Part shown: positions 10,313 to 20,935 of the stretch, one piece after another
Layout of the letters: every line of letters starts with the position of its first letter
Position numbering within the stretch: position 1 is the first letter of the stretch
Assembly: GCA_021234155.1 (NCBI GenBank)
Contig: JAJEKV010000147.1
Location: forward strand, 935,910 to 999,909
Origin: Isoetes taiwanensis
Lineage: Eukaryota; Streptophyta; Lycopodiopsida; Isoetales; Isoetaceae
Direction of reading: 5' to 3'
DNA: 64,000 bases
The notes under the pieces: model-generated
What the model was told of the DNA's origin: nothing
Seen by the model: the letters and a program-made list of their open reading frames with translations, nothing else
Database searches by the model: none
Made by a program: the position numbers and the translations under genes

Positions 10313-10930
10313 GTGATGCAGCTATGATGCATCTTCCTCAGGTCCTTGAGGCAGTATCCTAGCATTCCTTCATAACAATGGAGTCTTGTGTCTTTCAAAG
10401 CTTTACAAAGAACAATACCACCGGCTGGCTTGTGAGTATCCCACCCCAAGTACTTCTTCAATTTTGCATTCACTGCTATAGGACTTGTCAGACCAATCCT
10501 AAATACGCACTGCACATGGAGATGATCCAAGTCTGACCCTCTTTCCAAGCTGACAATTCCACTGAAGCATTCTGTATCCAAAAACTGACACACACGATTA
10601 TAGATCTCATCCCATATATCCACTCCACCTATACTCACAGTAACACTCACATCCAAGGAGGAAGGCAGATCTCTCTGCGAAAAAGGGGCTCTTGGGGACT
10701 TCGTGATAACTCTCTTTCTCACTGGCAACCTCTTATTCCCAGGGAAAACCTACCTACCGGGCCCTCTGTCTTCAAAAACAGGAGCTTTCCCAGTGAACTG
10801 AAATACTGGAGCCACCTCTGGCTTTTCAAACAGTGTAGGCACCTGTGGCTTCTCTCCACACGCAACAGCATGGGGCTCCAATGAATTGACACCCTTGTCT
10901 CCACCAAGAGAGCCTGAAACGAATTTACAA
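10309..10930 (-). pseudogene. Rep-type HUH endonuclease catalytic domain
   Basis: In order: a beta-strand VSVTVSIGG (Rep motif I position), a helix DIWDEIYNRVCQFLDTE, FSGIVSLERGS, then DHLHVQCVF with the His-hydrophobe-His-x-Gln pattern of Rep motif II, a helix (AVNAKLKKYLGWD), and GYCLKD, matching Rep motif III YxxK with the nucleophilic Tyr. Spacing and secondary-structure order fit the HUH Rep fold shared by CRESS-DNA replicons and replitrons. HUH enzymes nick and rejoin single strands at replication origins or transposon ends. Upstream the same frame runs on (PTLFEKPEVAPVF) through one in-frame TAG at 10750-10752, and no ATG lies between that stop and the HUH motif, so either splicing is missed or the gene is dead. 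Confidence 0.7.
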
Positions 10931-11719
10931 CCTCGAAGTCATGACCATCCCCATCTCCATCGCTAGCAACAGGCACTGAAACCTCTTCAAAACTGCTCCT
11001 GTGCATATTGAACCACGGCATGCTGCCACTGCACTACTCTCGGGAGGCCTTCCTTCTGCATCTACACATCCCTTGGACACACCCCTGGCCTGCCTACGAA
11101 GAAACATCTTTGACATCAAGCAATACCTGCAACAGAAGACGGCTCAGCCATGGCTCCAGATCGAATATGCATCGGAAACCCTGCACACCACGCTTTATGC
11201 AGAATCTGCCACAAATTAAGGGCCATTGTTGGCATGCCATATGTGGAGCACAATTCAAATGAGGCGAAGCCCCGGGGGATGCACTTATACATAAGGGGGG
11301 TATGGCATCTGCGTTCGCAAGGTAGCAAAAAACCCCCCTTGTATACGCAATTTGAAAAGGCAATTTGACCCCTCTGTGTATAGATATTGCTCCAAATCAG
11401 TGCCTAAAAACACCCCTAACCCCTAAGTATACGTAAGCAAATGATCCAAAAAACACCCCTCCGTTGAACTCTCATGGGTTATACGCTGATCAAAGGTGAA
11501 TCCCCCGGGGGCGAAGCACCATGTGGACGGCCGACATGCCTACCATCTCTCCAAACACACGGGAGACATCAGCCTCCCGACATGCTAGGAGGAAGCCCGC
11601 CACGATTTCACATCAAGCAACCATGGAGCACATCCTCAAGAATTTCTTCTTCAAACCCTAACCCCCCTTTCTCGGTTAACCACTGCCAAAATCATACTCA
11701 AGGATAATTTGCAAATCTT

Positions 11720-12709
11720 TTCGAAACTTAATTTTTTTACTCTTAACCTTCCTATCTAATGCAGTTTATAATTTTTGTTCTCGTTCCCGCGCCACAATCT
11801 AAAATGACAATAAAATGACACGTGGTTATATAATAGTAAGAAAGGACAGATCTGGCTTGATTGCAGCAAAAATGAGAGTTTTTTTATGGAGTATTGGCTA
11901 GGCTATGACGAACGAATCCAGCCTTGAAACCTATTGCATAAATCAAAGGAGTAGAAGAATGTTGGCTTTTCTGCTGTCGCCGTTAGGTTCTGGCAATGGC
12001 GTTCCACCGGCCTTCCTGGGGTGCGTCTTTCCTCCCCTTCTCTCTTGATTGAAGCTTGAAATATGTGTAGAATCTAAAAGACTTGCCATGGCCTTCCCAT
12101 CAAAGTCAACATATTGTAGGTTATGACAGTTCTAGGAGTAGTTCTTGTGATTACTGAATCAAAAGTTCTGGCCCATTTATTCCTATTTATAAGAGGAGCT
12201 CCAAGCTTAAATGTTTTTCCCGATGTACTACTATGGATGAATGCTCGAATTGGGGTATGGAGTCAGGCCATCTGGTTCATGCAATAATGTCCATAAAAAC
12301 AAATCAGGAATTATGATTCAGAGCTACCGGCACGAACTAGTCTGAAGCAATATTTAACTTTTTGGAAACTGCATGCAATGACATTGTTCTAGCCAGAGCA
12401 GCTTGATCTTCGAGCGAGGGCGGGTTTTAAGAAACACAGGGCTCTGAGTGGGTCCGATCTTTGAACCCAGGGTCCGATCTTTGGCTCAGAGACATAGAAC
12501 AAGAGCTTCAACACAAAACACAAACACCACAAGCATGGATTTCTTAAGTAGCGATTTTTATACAATAGTCTATGGCCTTTCTCTAGACCCTGACTTACTT
12601 TTCCAAAAAAAATCAGGAACCCCTAGTCGCGAGGAAGCAATGACGTTCAAATAAGTAGCTGGGAAGGAAAACTGATAAGACCAAGATTTATTAACCTCGC
12701 CATACCCAG
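11720..12709 (+). repeat. Inner part of the left inverted arm
   Basis: Pairs with 15497-15900 and 13781-14346 in reverse complement, with many substitutions and small indels. It ends sharply at CATACCCAG (12709), matching CTGGGTATG at 13781. Confidence 0.85.
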
Positions 12710-13780
12710 TTCGCTCTCAGAATCCTTGAAAAACAAATCGATTTTATCAGGAAATTTTCCACCAAGAGGAATGCAAAACATTGAGAATGCCTTGAGGATC
12801 TTCGATGGGCCAGAAAACCAAATGGGAAGTAGCTGGAAATTTATTCAAGCCTCTATTATCACGCTCTATCTTATTTGGACATTGGCAATTTTAGATGGCT
12901 CTGGGGTTTGATGCATGTAATGTAGTCCATTCCACAATTGCACCTTCATGGCCTTGCTTCCACAATTGCAACTCCAGTGCCTTGCTTAAACATGGGGTTA
13001 TGACAAAATGCCAAAATTTGAGAAAAGCAACGTATCTTCTAAAGTTTCTAATTTACTGTTCTTATATGCATTGTGAAATATCATTATTTGTTGCATTTCT
13101 ACTACTATAATAATTACACAATAGTTTCTAATTTATAGTTCTTATATTTACACAATAGTTCAAATTTACTATTATTGTTTTTTCCAGTGATTAGAACATT
13201 TGGCATTTCAGTGATTTTCCAATGCATTTCTCAACATCAACAAATGCATATTTACCCTCACTAAAATTTTTGCATAAAGTTCTTATCCACCTTTCAGTTT
13301 CACCTTCCATTTCCTTCTCATTGCTTGCATAATCATTTGTGCTAGAAAGCTTTATGTATATATATTATGAATAATATATATATATATTTTTTGAAAATCA
13401 TGGCCATTCCTTTGAAGGGCAAATTTCCCTAAGCTTTTCTATGGAATGGTATATTTGTTCCCTTGCTATTCTTAAGAATATCAAAATTCAGCCATTCTCT
13501 GCATGGCTAGGACCCCCAAGAATGTGGTACCGAACACTTCAAATTTAAGGCTTGATCTCTAACCCAAAAAAATCCCTCGTTTCTTTTCATAATTTAGGCC
13601 TAGGAAAAAAAATCCCTTATTTCTGATCGTCGTTTAAGCCCATATAGATCCATAGTTCTACATTGATTTTGCTCCTTCGTTTCTAGCCCCAAACGCTGCG
13701 TATATAATGGCCAGATGCTTGCTCCCCCTGTTTTCGCCCTTGCTTCAACATTAAAAGCAGAAAGAACCGATCATCTAGCT
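12710..13780. other. Spacer between the inverted arms, no gene seen
   Basis: AT-rich, with an (AT)n tract near 13365-13396 and an internal echo of TAATTTACTGTTCTTATAT near 13050 and 13130. No transposase or other coding signal is recognised. Confidence 0.5.
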
Positions 13781-14351
13781 CTGGGTATGGCGAGGTTAAT
13801 AAATCTTGGTCTTACCAGTTTTCCTTCCCAGCTACTTATTTGAACGTCATTGCTTCCTCGCGACCAGGGGTTCCTGATTTTTTTGGAAAAGTAAGTCAGA
13901 ATCCAGAGAAACGCCATAGGCTGTTGTATAAAAAATCGTTACTTAAGAAATCTATACTTGTGGTGTTTGTGTTTTGTGTTGAAGCTCTGGTTCTATGTCT
14001 CTAAGCCAAAGATCGGACCCTGGGTTTTAAGATCGGACCCGTTCAGAGTCCTGTGTTTCTTAAAACCCGCCATCGCTCGAGGATCAAGCTGCTCTGGTTA
14101 GAACAATGTCGCTGCATGCAATTTGCAAATAGTTAAATATTGCTTCAGACTATTTGTGCCAACAGCTCTGAATCATAATTCCTGATTTGTTTTTATGGAC
14201 ATTATTGCAGGAACCAGATGGCCTGACTCCATACCCCAATTCGAGCATTCATCCATAGCAGTACAGCCAGAAAAACATTTAAGCTTGGAGCTCCTTTTAT
14301 AAATAGGAATAAATGGGCCAGAACTTTTGATTCGGTAATCACAAGAACTAT

Positions 14352-14749
14352 TGTTGGTGTGGTCACCACAGTCACCACACTCACTATACTCACCACAGCC
14401 ACCACTTGTTGGGGTGGTCACCACACTCACCACACTCACCACATTCCTCACAGTCACCACCGTTGAGGTGGTATAGGAGACAGTATATCGTATATGGAGG
14501 GATATACGCACATGCACGCGTGGAGGACATATGCACATATGCATTATGGTGTGGGGAGCCATTATCATTACAGTGTTATCTGAGCAGAGAGAAGAACAGA
14601 GAGACGGTGTATTGGGAAAGATTATTTTTGCTTGATCTAGCTATGGAGATGATGAATCTTTATGTTATGCATTGCATAGATCTGGTAGATCAAAGCTTAG
14701 ATTATTGGTTTTTCATCCTTCCTGTAAGGTTGGAGTTTAGGCTCTAACA
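14352..14749 (+). repeat. TRIM 5' LTR
   Basis: 398 bases. The first ~115 bases are a CACCACACT-type minisatellite (tandem TCACCAC words). Confidence 0.92.
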
Positions 14750-14771
14750 ATTTGGCGATCACAGTGGGAAC
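14750..14771 (+). promoter_or_regulatory. TRIM primer-binding site
   Basis: TTTGGCGATCACAGTGGGAA directly after the LTR terminus. Position and TTTGGCG start are typical of plant LTR elements; the tRNA is not identified. Confidence 0.6.
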
Positions 14772-15093
14772 TTCAATAATATACGATCTATCCCACATCA
14801 GAAGATGTGTTTCGGCGATAAGAATCCAAAGGGCTATGGTGCAGGTCAAACAGAGTTCTGGAACTCAAGATATCAGCTTTCAAAGTTTGCCACAGTTACA
14901 GAGGCTCTGTTTCGTCACTTCCATTTTGAACCAATTTGTTGTATACCAGTTATTTGGATTTGAGGAGGGTAATTTTCTTGCTAAACATATATGTAAATGT
15001 GTCATTTGGGGACATGTTCTAAGGACCATAGTAGTATCTTTTGTTGTGGGTTCTTCGCCACGGAGTGGCACGTTTTTTCATTGTGGTTGCCAT

Positions 15094-15491
15094 TGTTAGT
15101 GTGGTCACCATAGTCACCACACTCACCATATTCACCACAACCACCACTTGTTGGGGTGGTCACCACACTCACCACACTCACCACATTCACCACAGTCTCC
15201 ACTGTTGGGGTGGTATAGGAGATAGTATACCATATATGGAGGGATATACGCACATGCATGCATGGAGGACATATGCGTGTATGCATTATGGTGTGGGGAG
15301 CCATTATCATTACGGTGTTATCTGAGCAGAGAGAAGAGCAGAGAGACGGTGTATTTGGAGAGATTATTTTTGCTTGATCTAGCTATGGAGATGATGATTC
15401 TTTATGTTGTGCATTGCATAGATATGGTAGATTCAAGCTTGGATTATTGGTTTTTCATCCTTCTTGTAAGGTTGGAGTTTAGGCTCCAACA
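15094..15491 (+). repeat. TRIM 3' LTR
   Basis: 398 bases, same length and ends as the 5' LTR. No clear polypurine tract precedes it. Confidence 0.92.
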
Positions 15492-16108
15492 ACTATTCCT
15501 AGAACTGTCATAACCTAGAATATGTTGACTCCGGTGGAAAGGCCATGGTAGGTCTTTTAGATTCTACACATATTTCAAGCTTCAACATCAAGAAAGAAGG
15601 GGAGGAAAGACGCACCCCCAGGAAGGCCGGTGGAACGCCATTGCCAGAACCTCACGGCGACAGTAGAAAAGCCAACATTCTTCTACTCCTTTGATTTATG
15701 CAATAGGTTTCAAGGCTTGATTCGTTTGCCATACCCTAGCCAATACTCCATAAAAAAAACTCTCATTTTTTGCTGCATTCCCGCCGTCACAGAATCAAGC
15801 CAGATCTGTCCTTTCTTACTATTATATAACCACGTGTCATTTTATTATCATTTTAGATTGCGGCACACAAACGAGAATAAAAATTATAAACTGCATTAGA
15901 TAGGAAGGAGAAGAGTTAAAAAGTTTAAGTTTCGAATGTCTTTCAATGTTTGTTTTTCCTTATTTTCATGGTTTAAGCTTTGAATGTGTCTCAAAAACTT
16001 GGACATGCAAAAGAATGGCAGACCAAAAATTTGCTCTTCCAATTGAATGGCAAGGTGAAAACTTGTCCTTCAAAACAAAATTAGGGGTCCCATTTAAATT
16101 TAAGGCTT

Positions 16109-16649
16109 ACTGATCGCTCATCTGAAGCAGGAAGCAAAATCTGGGTTTTGGTTCCGTGATTTAGATTCAGGGTGATTCACTGGATTTTGACTGGTTAAGT
16201 CGCTTGATTCTTTAATTTACAATAGGGGCTCTGCCTTTACCTCTTTGATCCTCTTTTGCCTTTTCTGGAATTTGGTTCGCCGATTTAAAATCGGGGTTTC
16301 AATTACGGGGTTTTGGCTGGTTGAATTACTAGGTTTGAACCTGAATTCGAATCACTGATTTGCATTCAGACTTTGTAGAATCGATGTTGTTTGATCGGCT
16401 TCAGGCTTATCTTCTCTCCTTGCACATTTTTTGCATGCACTTAGATGGTTTTAGCCAGCAATAGAGGAGTCGGCATATTTTTGGGCAAGAAAGAAATGAT
16501 TCGGCAAGAAAGGATTCGGAGGATTCATGCAGTTTTTTGGGCAAGAAATAGCTGATCCAACTGGGCAAGAAAGAAAGGACTCGGAGGATTCAGGCAGTTT
16601 TTTGGGCAAGAAATGGCTGATTCAACTGTGTTTTCCCCAAGAAGTAGCT
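16109..16649. other. Noncoding, with a 65-bp tandem duplication at 16511-16640
   Basis: No gene. AGGATTCGGAGGATTCATGC at 16511 recurs at 16576 (AGGACTCGGAGGATTCAGGC), giving two diverged copies with a 65-base period that include TTTTTTGGGCAAGAAAT. Confidence 0.7.
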
Positions 16650-18841
16650 AAGGGAGGGTGCCCACATATCCCTCACATAAGAAAAGAATCCTTATAAGTC
16701 AAGATGCATACATGCAACCTACTCAATGAGACATCAACAGAAAGGTGGCAACCTAAGCTTCTATTTGCTGCAATTTTCAGGCCAATTGGACATGGGTACA
16801 AGAAGTTACAAGTGTTCAAAGTAGAGTTAGTCTGAAGCCCACCTTCCCGCAGCAAGTGCCTATCTATTGCGCACCAGTTGCCCATCTATTGCGTACCAAT
16901 TGCCCATATATTACACATCAAATGCCCATCTACTATCTATTGTGCCCTACAACTATAAAATATTCATTAATACCATCCAATTTCACACTCCTTCTACTCA
17001 CATTTGCAAGCTCATCATAAGGTTGATCATGATCAAAGGGCTCACCATTTTCATTATTTGGCTGATCATTTGGCAACTGTGGCCTATAAACATCTTCTTC
17101 GCCTTGTTCATCTCCATCATCACCCTCTATGACATCTTCTATCAACTCTTGGTAGTCTTGTAAATTTGTTGTTGCATTGTGAGGCTTTACCTTTGATGCA
17201 TTAAAGGGCCAAATCCCTGTGGCCAAGAATCCAGAGATAATATTTGAAGGTGTAAAAGTTGAAGCAATTGCCTCGGAGATTATTGCCGCAATATCTTCTC
17301 TTTTGGGCTCTCCTTTAGGCCTGCCCAACATATATTCCTCTAATAGTCTAGAAAGCGCGTTTAAAAGGCCCAAAACAAGCCACGTCAAGTGGTTGAAGGG
17401 CATGAGATGTATGCGCAGGCAATTTTGCAGTGTATGCCCATCTCTTTTGCAGCAAGAATTACTTCAAGATCTACATGACTCCCATGCCCATCCATGATGA
17501 TAAGATGAGGTCTTTCACTAGATACTCCACCGGGGACCCTTGCTTGAAAATGGGGCAGCCAAGAATAGAATAATTCTGCTGTCATCCAAGCTTGAGATTG
17601 GACATCTTGGATTGCTCCTTCCTCACATCGTGCAATATAGTCTTCTCTTATTCTATTGCCTTTGAATATGTAAAAGCTTGGCAGCCTATAACCTTCAGCA
17701 TGACATCATGCAAGAATTGTTACCCACTCTCGATTTTGCATAGCTATCTCATGGACATTACAAGCACCTCTTCGTGCTACTATCTTCATCCCACTAATCT
17801 TACCAGCTTGTACACTCGGTCTCATCAGCATTCCAAATTCTAGAGGGAGGGAAGTTAAAATTTGAGTACACTTCTTCTAAACCAGCATACCATGCACTAA
17901 TGTTTGCCTCATTCATTGCCTTTGCTCTAGATATTTCCAATGTTTCTGTACTTCTCAATGATATATCAGGGTGTCGATCTTTAAAGAAACGCCACCATTT
18001 CTTTCCAGAAAGATCGTCTTTGCTAGTTATTGCTCCAATTTCACACAATTCTCTTGCTCTTTGCCTAACTACATCTAGGGTGACACCCATTCCTTTATCA
18101 GCTCTATCTAATACCCATTGAACAAGCTCCTCCTCTTGTCCAAGAGTCAACAATTTAGGATTGTTTTGTTTCGTATGAGTAATTGTGCCATAAAGCTAGC
18201 CTCTAATTGTAGATTCAGGAATACCTATTCTTCTACCAGCCTCTCTAATTGATACAACATTATCACTTACCAACTCAAGAGCCTTGTCCATATCCTCGTC
18301 AGTCCATTGTCCTCTTCTACGAATTGGTGCCTTCATTCTTGCTTTTGTTGTGCTGGTTCTCCTCAATTTTTTGCTTTGGTACTGCCACTCTCTTTCCAGG
18401 TTGTGGCATTCTTCTGTTGCATATGGCTTGTGGAGATGAGGTGAAATTGGATCTTGTTCCCACTATGCTTCTAGAAATCTGAAGCAACTTCAATCTGTGA
18501 GCTCCAAAATTGAAAAATTGGACAAAACCAAATTATGGAATGGGAAAAGAGTTGGCGGGTAGTCCATCCATAAGCATTAATTCAGCAATTAATCAGCCCA
18601 TAGGCATGCTATCCTGCTGAAATTGGCATAGACCATCTTCAAATTCGTCCTCCTTGGGGCTCCGGCAGCATGGGCAGGAGCAAGAAGTGGGTATCAAGGG
18701 ACAAGGCATACGCGATTCTTAGAGCAAAGATGCGTGATACATGGGTATCCGATCTGCTTGCAGAGAGAGGGCCCTGCGTTGGAAAGGGGGAGAAAATTGC
18801 GTAGTATGTGGGCACTGCCTTGATAGTGGGCACCCTCCCCT
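16650..18841 (-). mobile_element. Pogo/Tigger-like DNA transposon, degenerate
   Basis: Terminal inverted repeats AAGGGAGGGTGCCCAC (16650-16665) and GTGGGCACCCTCCCCT (18826-18841) match at 15 of 16 positions and bracket a broken pogo-class transposase. No clear TA target duplication is seen, so the outer ends may have changed. About 2.2 kb, which fits a Tc1/mariner-superfamily pogo element. Confidence 0.7.
16933..18336 (-). pseudogene. Pogo-like transposase (HTH + CENP-B-like + DDE_1), broken
   Basis: Starts at ATG 18336 with an RRRGQWTDEDM...SIREAGRRIGIPESTIRG psq-type helix-turn-helix. A TAG at 18196-18198 interrupts it, then a CENP-B/Tc5-like second DNA-binding domain (EEELVQWVLDRADKG...KWWRFFKDRHP). 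The DDE domain shows NADET (first Asp) near 17815, a frameshift right after it, another stop at 17706-17708, and MDGHGSHV (second Asp) near 17490. The segment that should carry the LPSHTSH...QPLD region and third Asp is missing. The C-terminal part (16933-17403) has an ATGIWPFN block typical of this family and an acidic tail. Clearly non-functional. Confidence 0.8.
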
Positions 18842-19581
18842 GTGGCGATAGGGAGATCGGAAGAGGGATCACTTCTCTCTCCCTCGCCTTTTCTCCCTTG
18901 TCACGTATACCGCCGTAGCTTTTCGTGCGTTTTCAATAGTTTAATCAAAGGTTAACTGATTTTTTATCTTAACAAAACTAAACCGACTCGAGTTCAAAGT
19001 TTATTTCAATGAGCATTTTATAAGAGCTTGAATTGAACCTTTCAAATTATGCCAGAATTCCATATACCTGTGATAAAAGATTAACATGAAAAATATTTAT
19101 ATCGCCAAATTTTCCATGATTCATAGCAAATGGCCTATCAAGACATATACTAGATTTCCTCGCGATTCCCTGAGTCGCAGAAAAATTAGCAAAAACAAAT
19201 TTGCCATCGAAATTATCCCTGCTGCCAATGGAGCATCAACCGTGATGACTTTTTTTCTGGCGTCATAGCTGCTGTTGCAGAGGGATGCAGCCATAGCCAG
19301 AAGTCGTGTACTCCGACACAAACTCTGATCTGTTTGGATCTAGTACAATATGGGGCAAAAGCCTAATATTTTTGGAAGTTCCAGGCAGCAGACATATCAT
19401 TACATGAAAATTATTTTGATCAATGGCTATGTTCAACGGCATCTTTTTAGTTTTGGATGCCTTTCAATTTCATGCACTGATTTGATATAGAAAGTTTGGC
19501 ACAACTATTTAAGCTCAGTCTCAAAAGAAATGAAGCAATTTCAAGCATGTTTGTACTTTTCTGCCTTAGCCAAGTCCGAAT
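18842..19581. other. No recognisable gene
   Basis: Sequence between the pogo element and the chromovirus 3' LTR. Short ORFs show no domain, and no terminal repeat is seen. Confidence 0.5.
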
Positions 19582-20203
19582 TGTTTCGATAACAATAATC
19601 TCAGAAATACAAACAATAAGAACTGAAATAGAATCTCCAATCGTTAGGAGAAGATTTGCCTCCCAACTGGGCTCGGATCCACGCAATAATTCCTTCTCTT
19701 GCAAGCTCAACTAATTTGTAAGATTTTCTCTTCTCTGACTCAATTCAAGCTAGTAACAGCAGTGATAAAATGGTAGAGGTCTCAAGACTGGAGCAGATGG
19801 GCATGGTTCCTGAATGCCAAGAGCAACTGTTCTTTTATAGCAAACATGCCTTTCTTTGATGGATGTTCTTGTGGCTGCGAAATAATTAAGAAAAGGAAAG
19901 ATATGAGTGGATAATATCAATTCGGCTATGAATAGGAAGATTCGGCTTGTAATTTTAGATCGTCCCCTTTTTCCAGGCAGATCCGATCAGCAAATATCTC
20001 AGATAAGTTTTTAGCAGATGGTCGTCGACCCGTTATCAGCCGCATGATCTTTTATCAATAAAGGGTATAACAATCATATATTTATCATTTAAAGTAATGC
20101 TCCATAGGCAACCCATAAAATTTATTCCCTATAGCTCTAAACAAGCTAGGTGAAAATCAGTTGAGCCTGAGCTGCTCCCTTTAGCCGGCGTTAAGCCGTA
20201 ACA
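19582..20203 (-). repeat. Chromovirus 3' LTR
   Basis: 622 bases; on the minus strand TGTTACGG...GAAACA. Matches 25229-25860 throughout, with substitutions and an extra GACTTTTAGCAGACAGGC duplication in the 5' copy. Confidence 0.9.
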
Positions 20204-20216
20204 ATCCTTCCCAAAA
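20204..20216 (-). promoter_or_regulatory. Chromovirus polypurine tract
   Basis: Minus-strand TTTTGGGAAGGAT directly before the 3' LTR; a plus-strand DNA priming site by position. Confidence 0.7.
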
Positions 20217-20546
20217 TTAAACATCTGCGTCAATCTCGAGGAAGAATTGCTCATCCTATTTCCCTAAAGGATGATAAATTCAATAGCCTCAGTTCATTGA
20301 CAGGTCGTTAATCTCTTTTTCTTTAGAGACTTTTCATTCCAATTCAGTTAGAAATGGCCTCAGTTTTAAAGGTTTTTCATCTCATTTCGGTTAGAGATGG
20401 CTTCAGGCCAGTCAGAGGACTTGATATCTTTATAATCATGAATAAAGAATTTGTATCAATATATCAATTTCTTTGATAAAGCAATTGCAATTTTAATATT
20501 AAAGTATTCCAAATACAAAAATTTAAATGTCTCCTAACTTTGCTTA

Positions 20547-20933
20547 TTAATCTTGCAAAGTTCGTTCATATTCCTCCATAAGTGAGTCGTATTCCTTAAG
20601 TTGGACCTTAGAATACCATACTGCATCAGAGGGTAGATGAAATTTGAATTTCACAAGATACCTTCGATAGGAGGAACTCCTAGTCCCCTTATCTTGGTGC
20701 GTGAGTATTTTCTCTGATTCAAGCATTTCTTCATCACCCTTGATGTTGGAAGGTTCTGAATATTCTATTCTCTGGAAAATCTCAGGAGAAATTTCACTTC
20801 CCTTACAGGGTTTCAATATTCCCACATTAAAAACTGGATGTAGGTTAATCCATTTTCCATATAAATGTAATCGATAAGCATTCTCACCAACTTTGTCGCC
20901 AACTTGAAATGGATCATAATACCTAGGTGCCAA
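20547..20933 (-). pseudogene. Chromovirus integrase C-terminus and chromodomain
   Basis: A FQVGDKVGENAYRLHL block (integrase C-terminal GPY/F-like region) with WINLHPVFNVGILKPCKG, the usual link to the chromodomain. Then SEKILTHQDKGTRSSSYRRY, YLVKFKFHLPSDAVWYSKVQ: the chromodomain core YLVKWKG..DATWE is recognisable but the aromatic cage is altered (KW to KF, TWE to VWY). The domain normally targets integration to modified chromatin. Confidence 0.8.
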
Positions 20934-20935
20934 TT

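Larger units (their letters stand above)
8839..11719 (-). mobile_element. Insertion encoding a Rep-type HUH endonuclease (replitron-like candidate)
   Basis: Its limits come from comparing the arms of the surrounding inverted repeat. The right arm runs continuously through the point where the left arm has about 2.88 kb of extra sequence; a few bases of uncertainty remain at each edge. Minus-strand reading frames inside carry a HUH motif and a YxxK motif of Rep endonucleases, followed by an Arg/acidic C-terminal region. I see no SF1 helicase, so the Helitron layout is not supported. A perfect 9-bp stem with a 4-base loop sits ~16 bases inside the edge that is 3' on the coding strand. Short inverted TATCCTT / AAGGATA words lie near both edges. 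The assignment to the replitron class rests on what I recall of that family (Y1 HUH, no helicase, green plants) and needs a search. Confidence 0.65.
14352..15491 (+). mobile_element. TRIM (terminal-repeat retrotransposon in miniature)
   Basis: Two 398-base LTRs (14352-14749, 15094-15491), both TGTT...AACA, enclose only 344 bases. A primer-binding-like site, ATTTGGCGATCACAGTGGG, follows the first LTR directly. The flanking ACTAT at 14347-14351 and 15492-15496 is a 5-bp target duplication, and the homologous left arm of the inverted repeat shows the empty site with a single copy (ACTAC). There is no gag or pol, so movement would need proteins in trans. The LTRs differ at a modest number of sites, so the insertion is not recent. 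Plus orientation follows the primer-binding site. Confidence 0.92.
8621..16108. mobile_element. Composite long-inverted-repeat (foldback-like) element with nested insertions
   Basis: Two arms of about 1.2 kb are inverted copies of each other. The left arm is 8621-8838 plus 11720-12709; the right arm is 13781-14351 plus 15497-16108. The outer ends read AAGCCTTAAATTTGAATGGG and its reverse complement with small differences. The arms enclose a spacer of about 1.07 kb (12710-13780). The left arm is interrupted by the HUH element and the right arm by the TRIM; subtracting both leaves a parent of about 3.5 kb. No transposase is seen in arms or spacer. The size fits a foldback element or a non-autonomous long-TIR (Mutator-like) transposon. 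The flanking nine bases are only weakly similar, so I do not claim a target duplication. An inverted segmental duplication is the alternative. Confidence 0.75.
13781..16108 (-). repeat. Right inverted arm, interrupted by the TRIM
   Basis: Reverse-complement partner of the left arm: 13781-14351 and 15497-16108 are arm sequence, and 14352-15496 is the TRIM plus one copy of its target duplication. This arm preserves the site that is empty of the HUH insertion, and the left arm preserves the site that is empty of the TRIM. Confidence 0.85.

Noticed and set aside
8839-11719. Helitron interpretation of the HUH insertion
   Set aside because: No helicase motifs, no CTRR end at the inferred edge, and a single YxxK-type tyrosine motif. 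Left open only as a remote possibility for a deletion derivative.
8621-16108. 9-bp target duplication (CCCGATGGG / ACTGATCGC) around the inverted-repeat element
   Set aside because: Only about five of nine positions agree, no better than could arise by chance.
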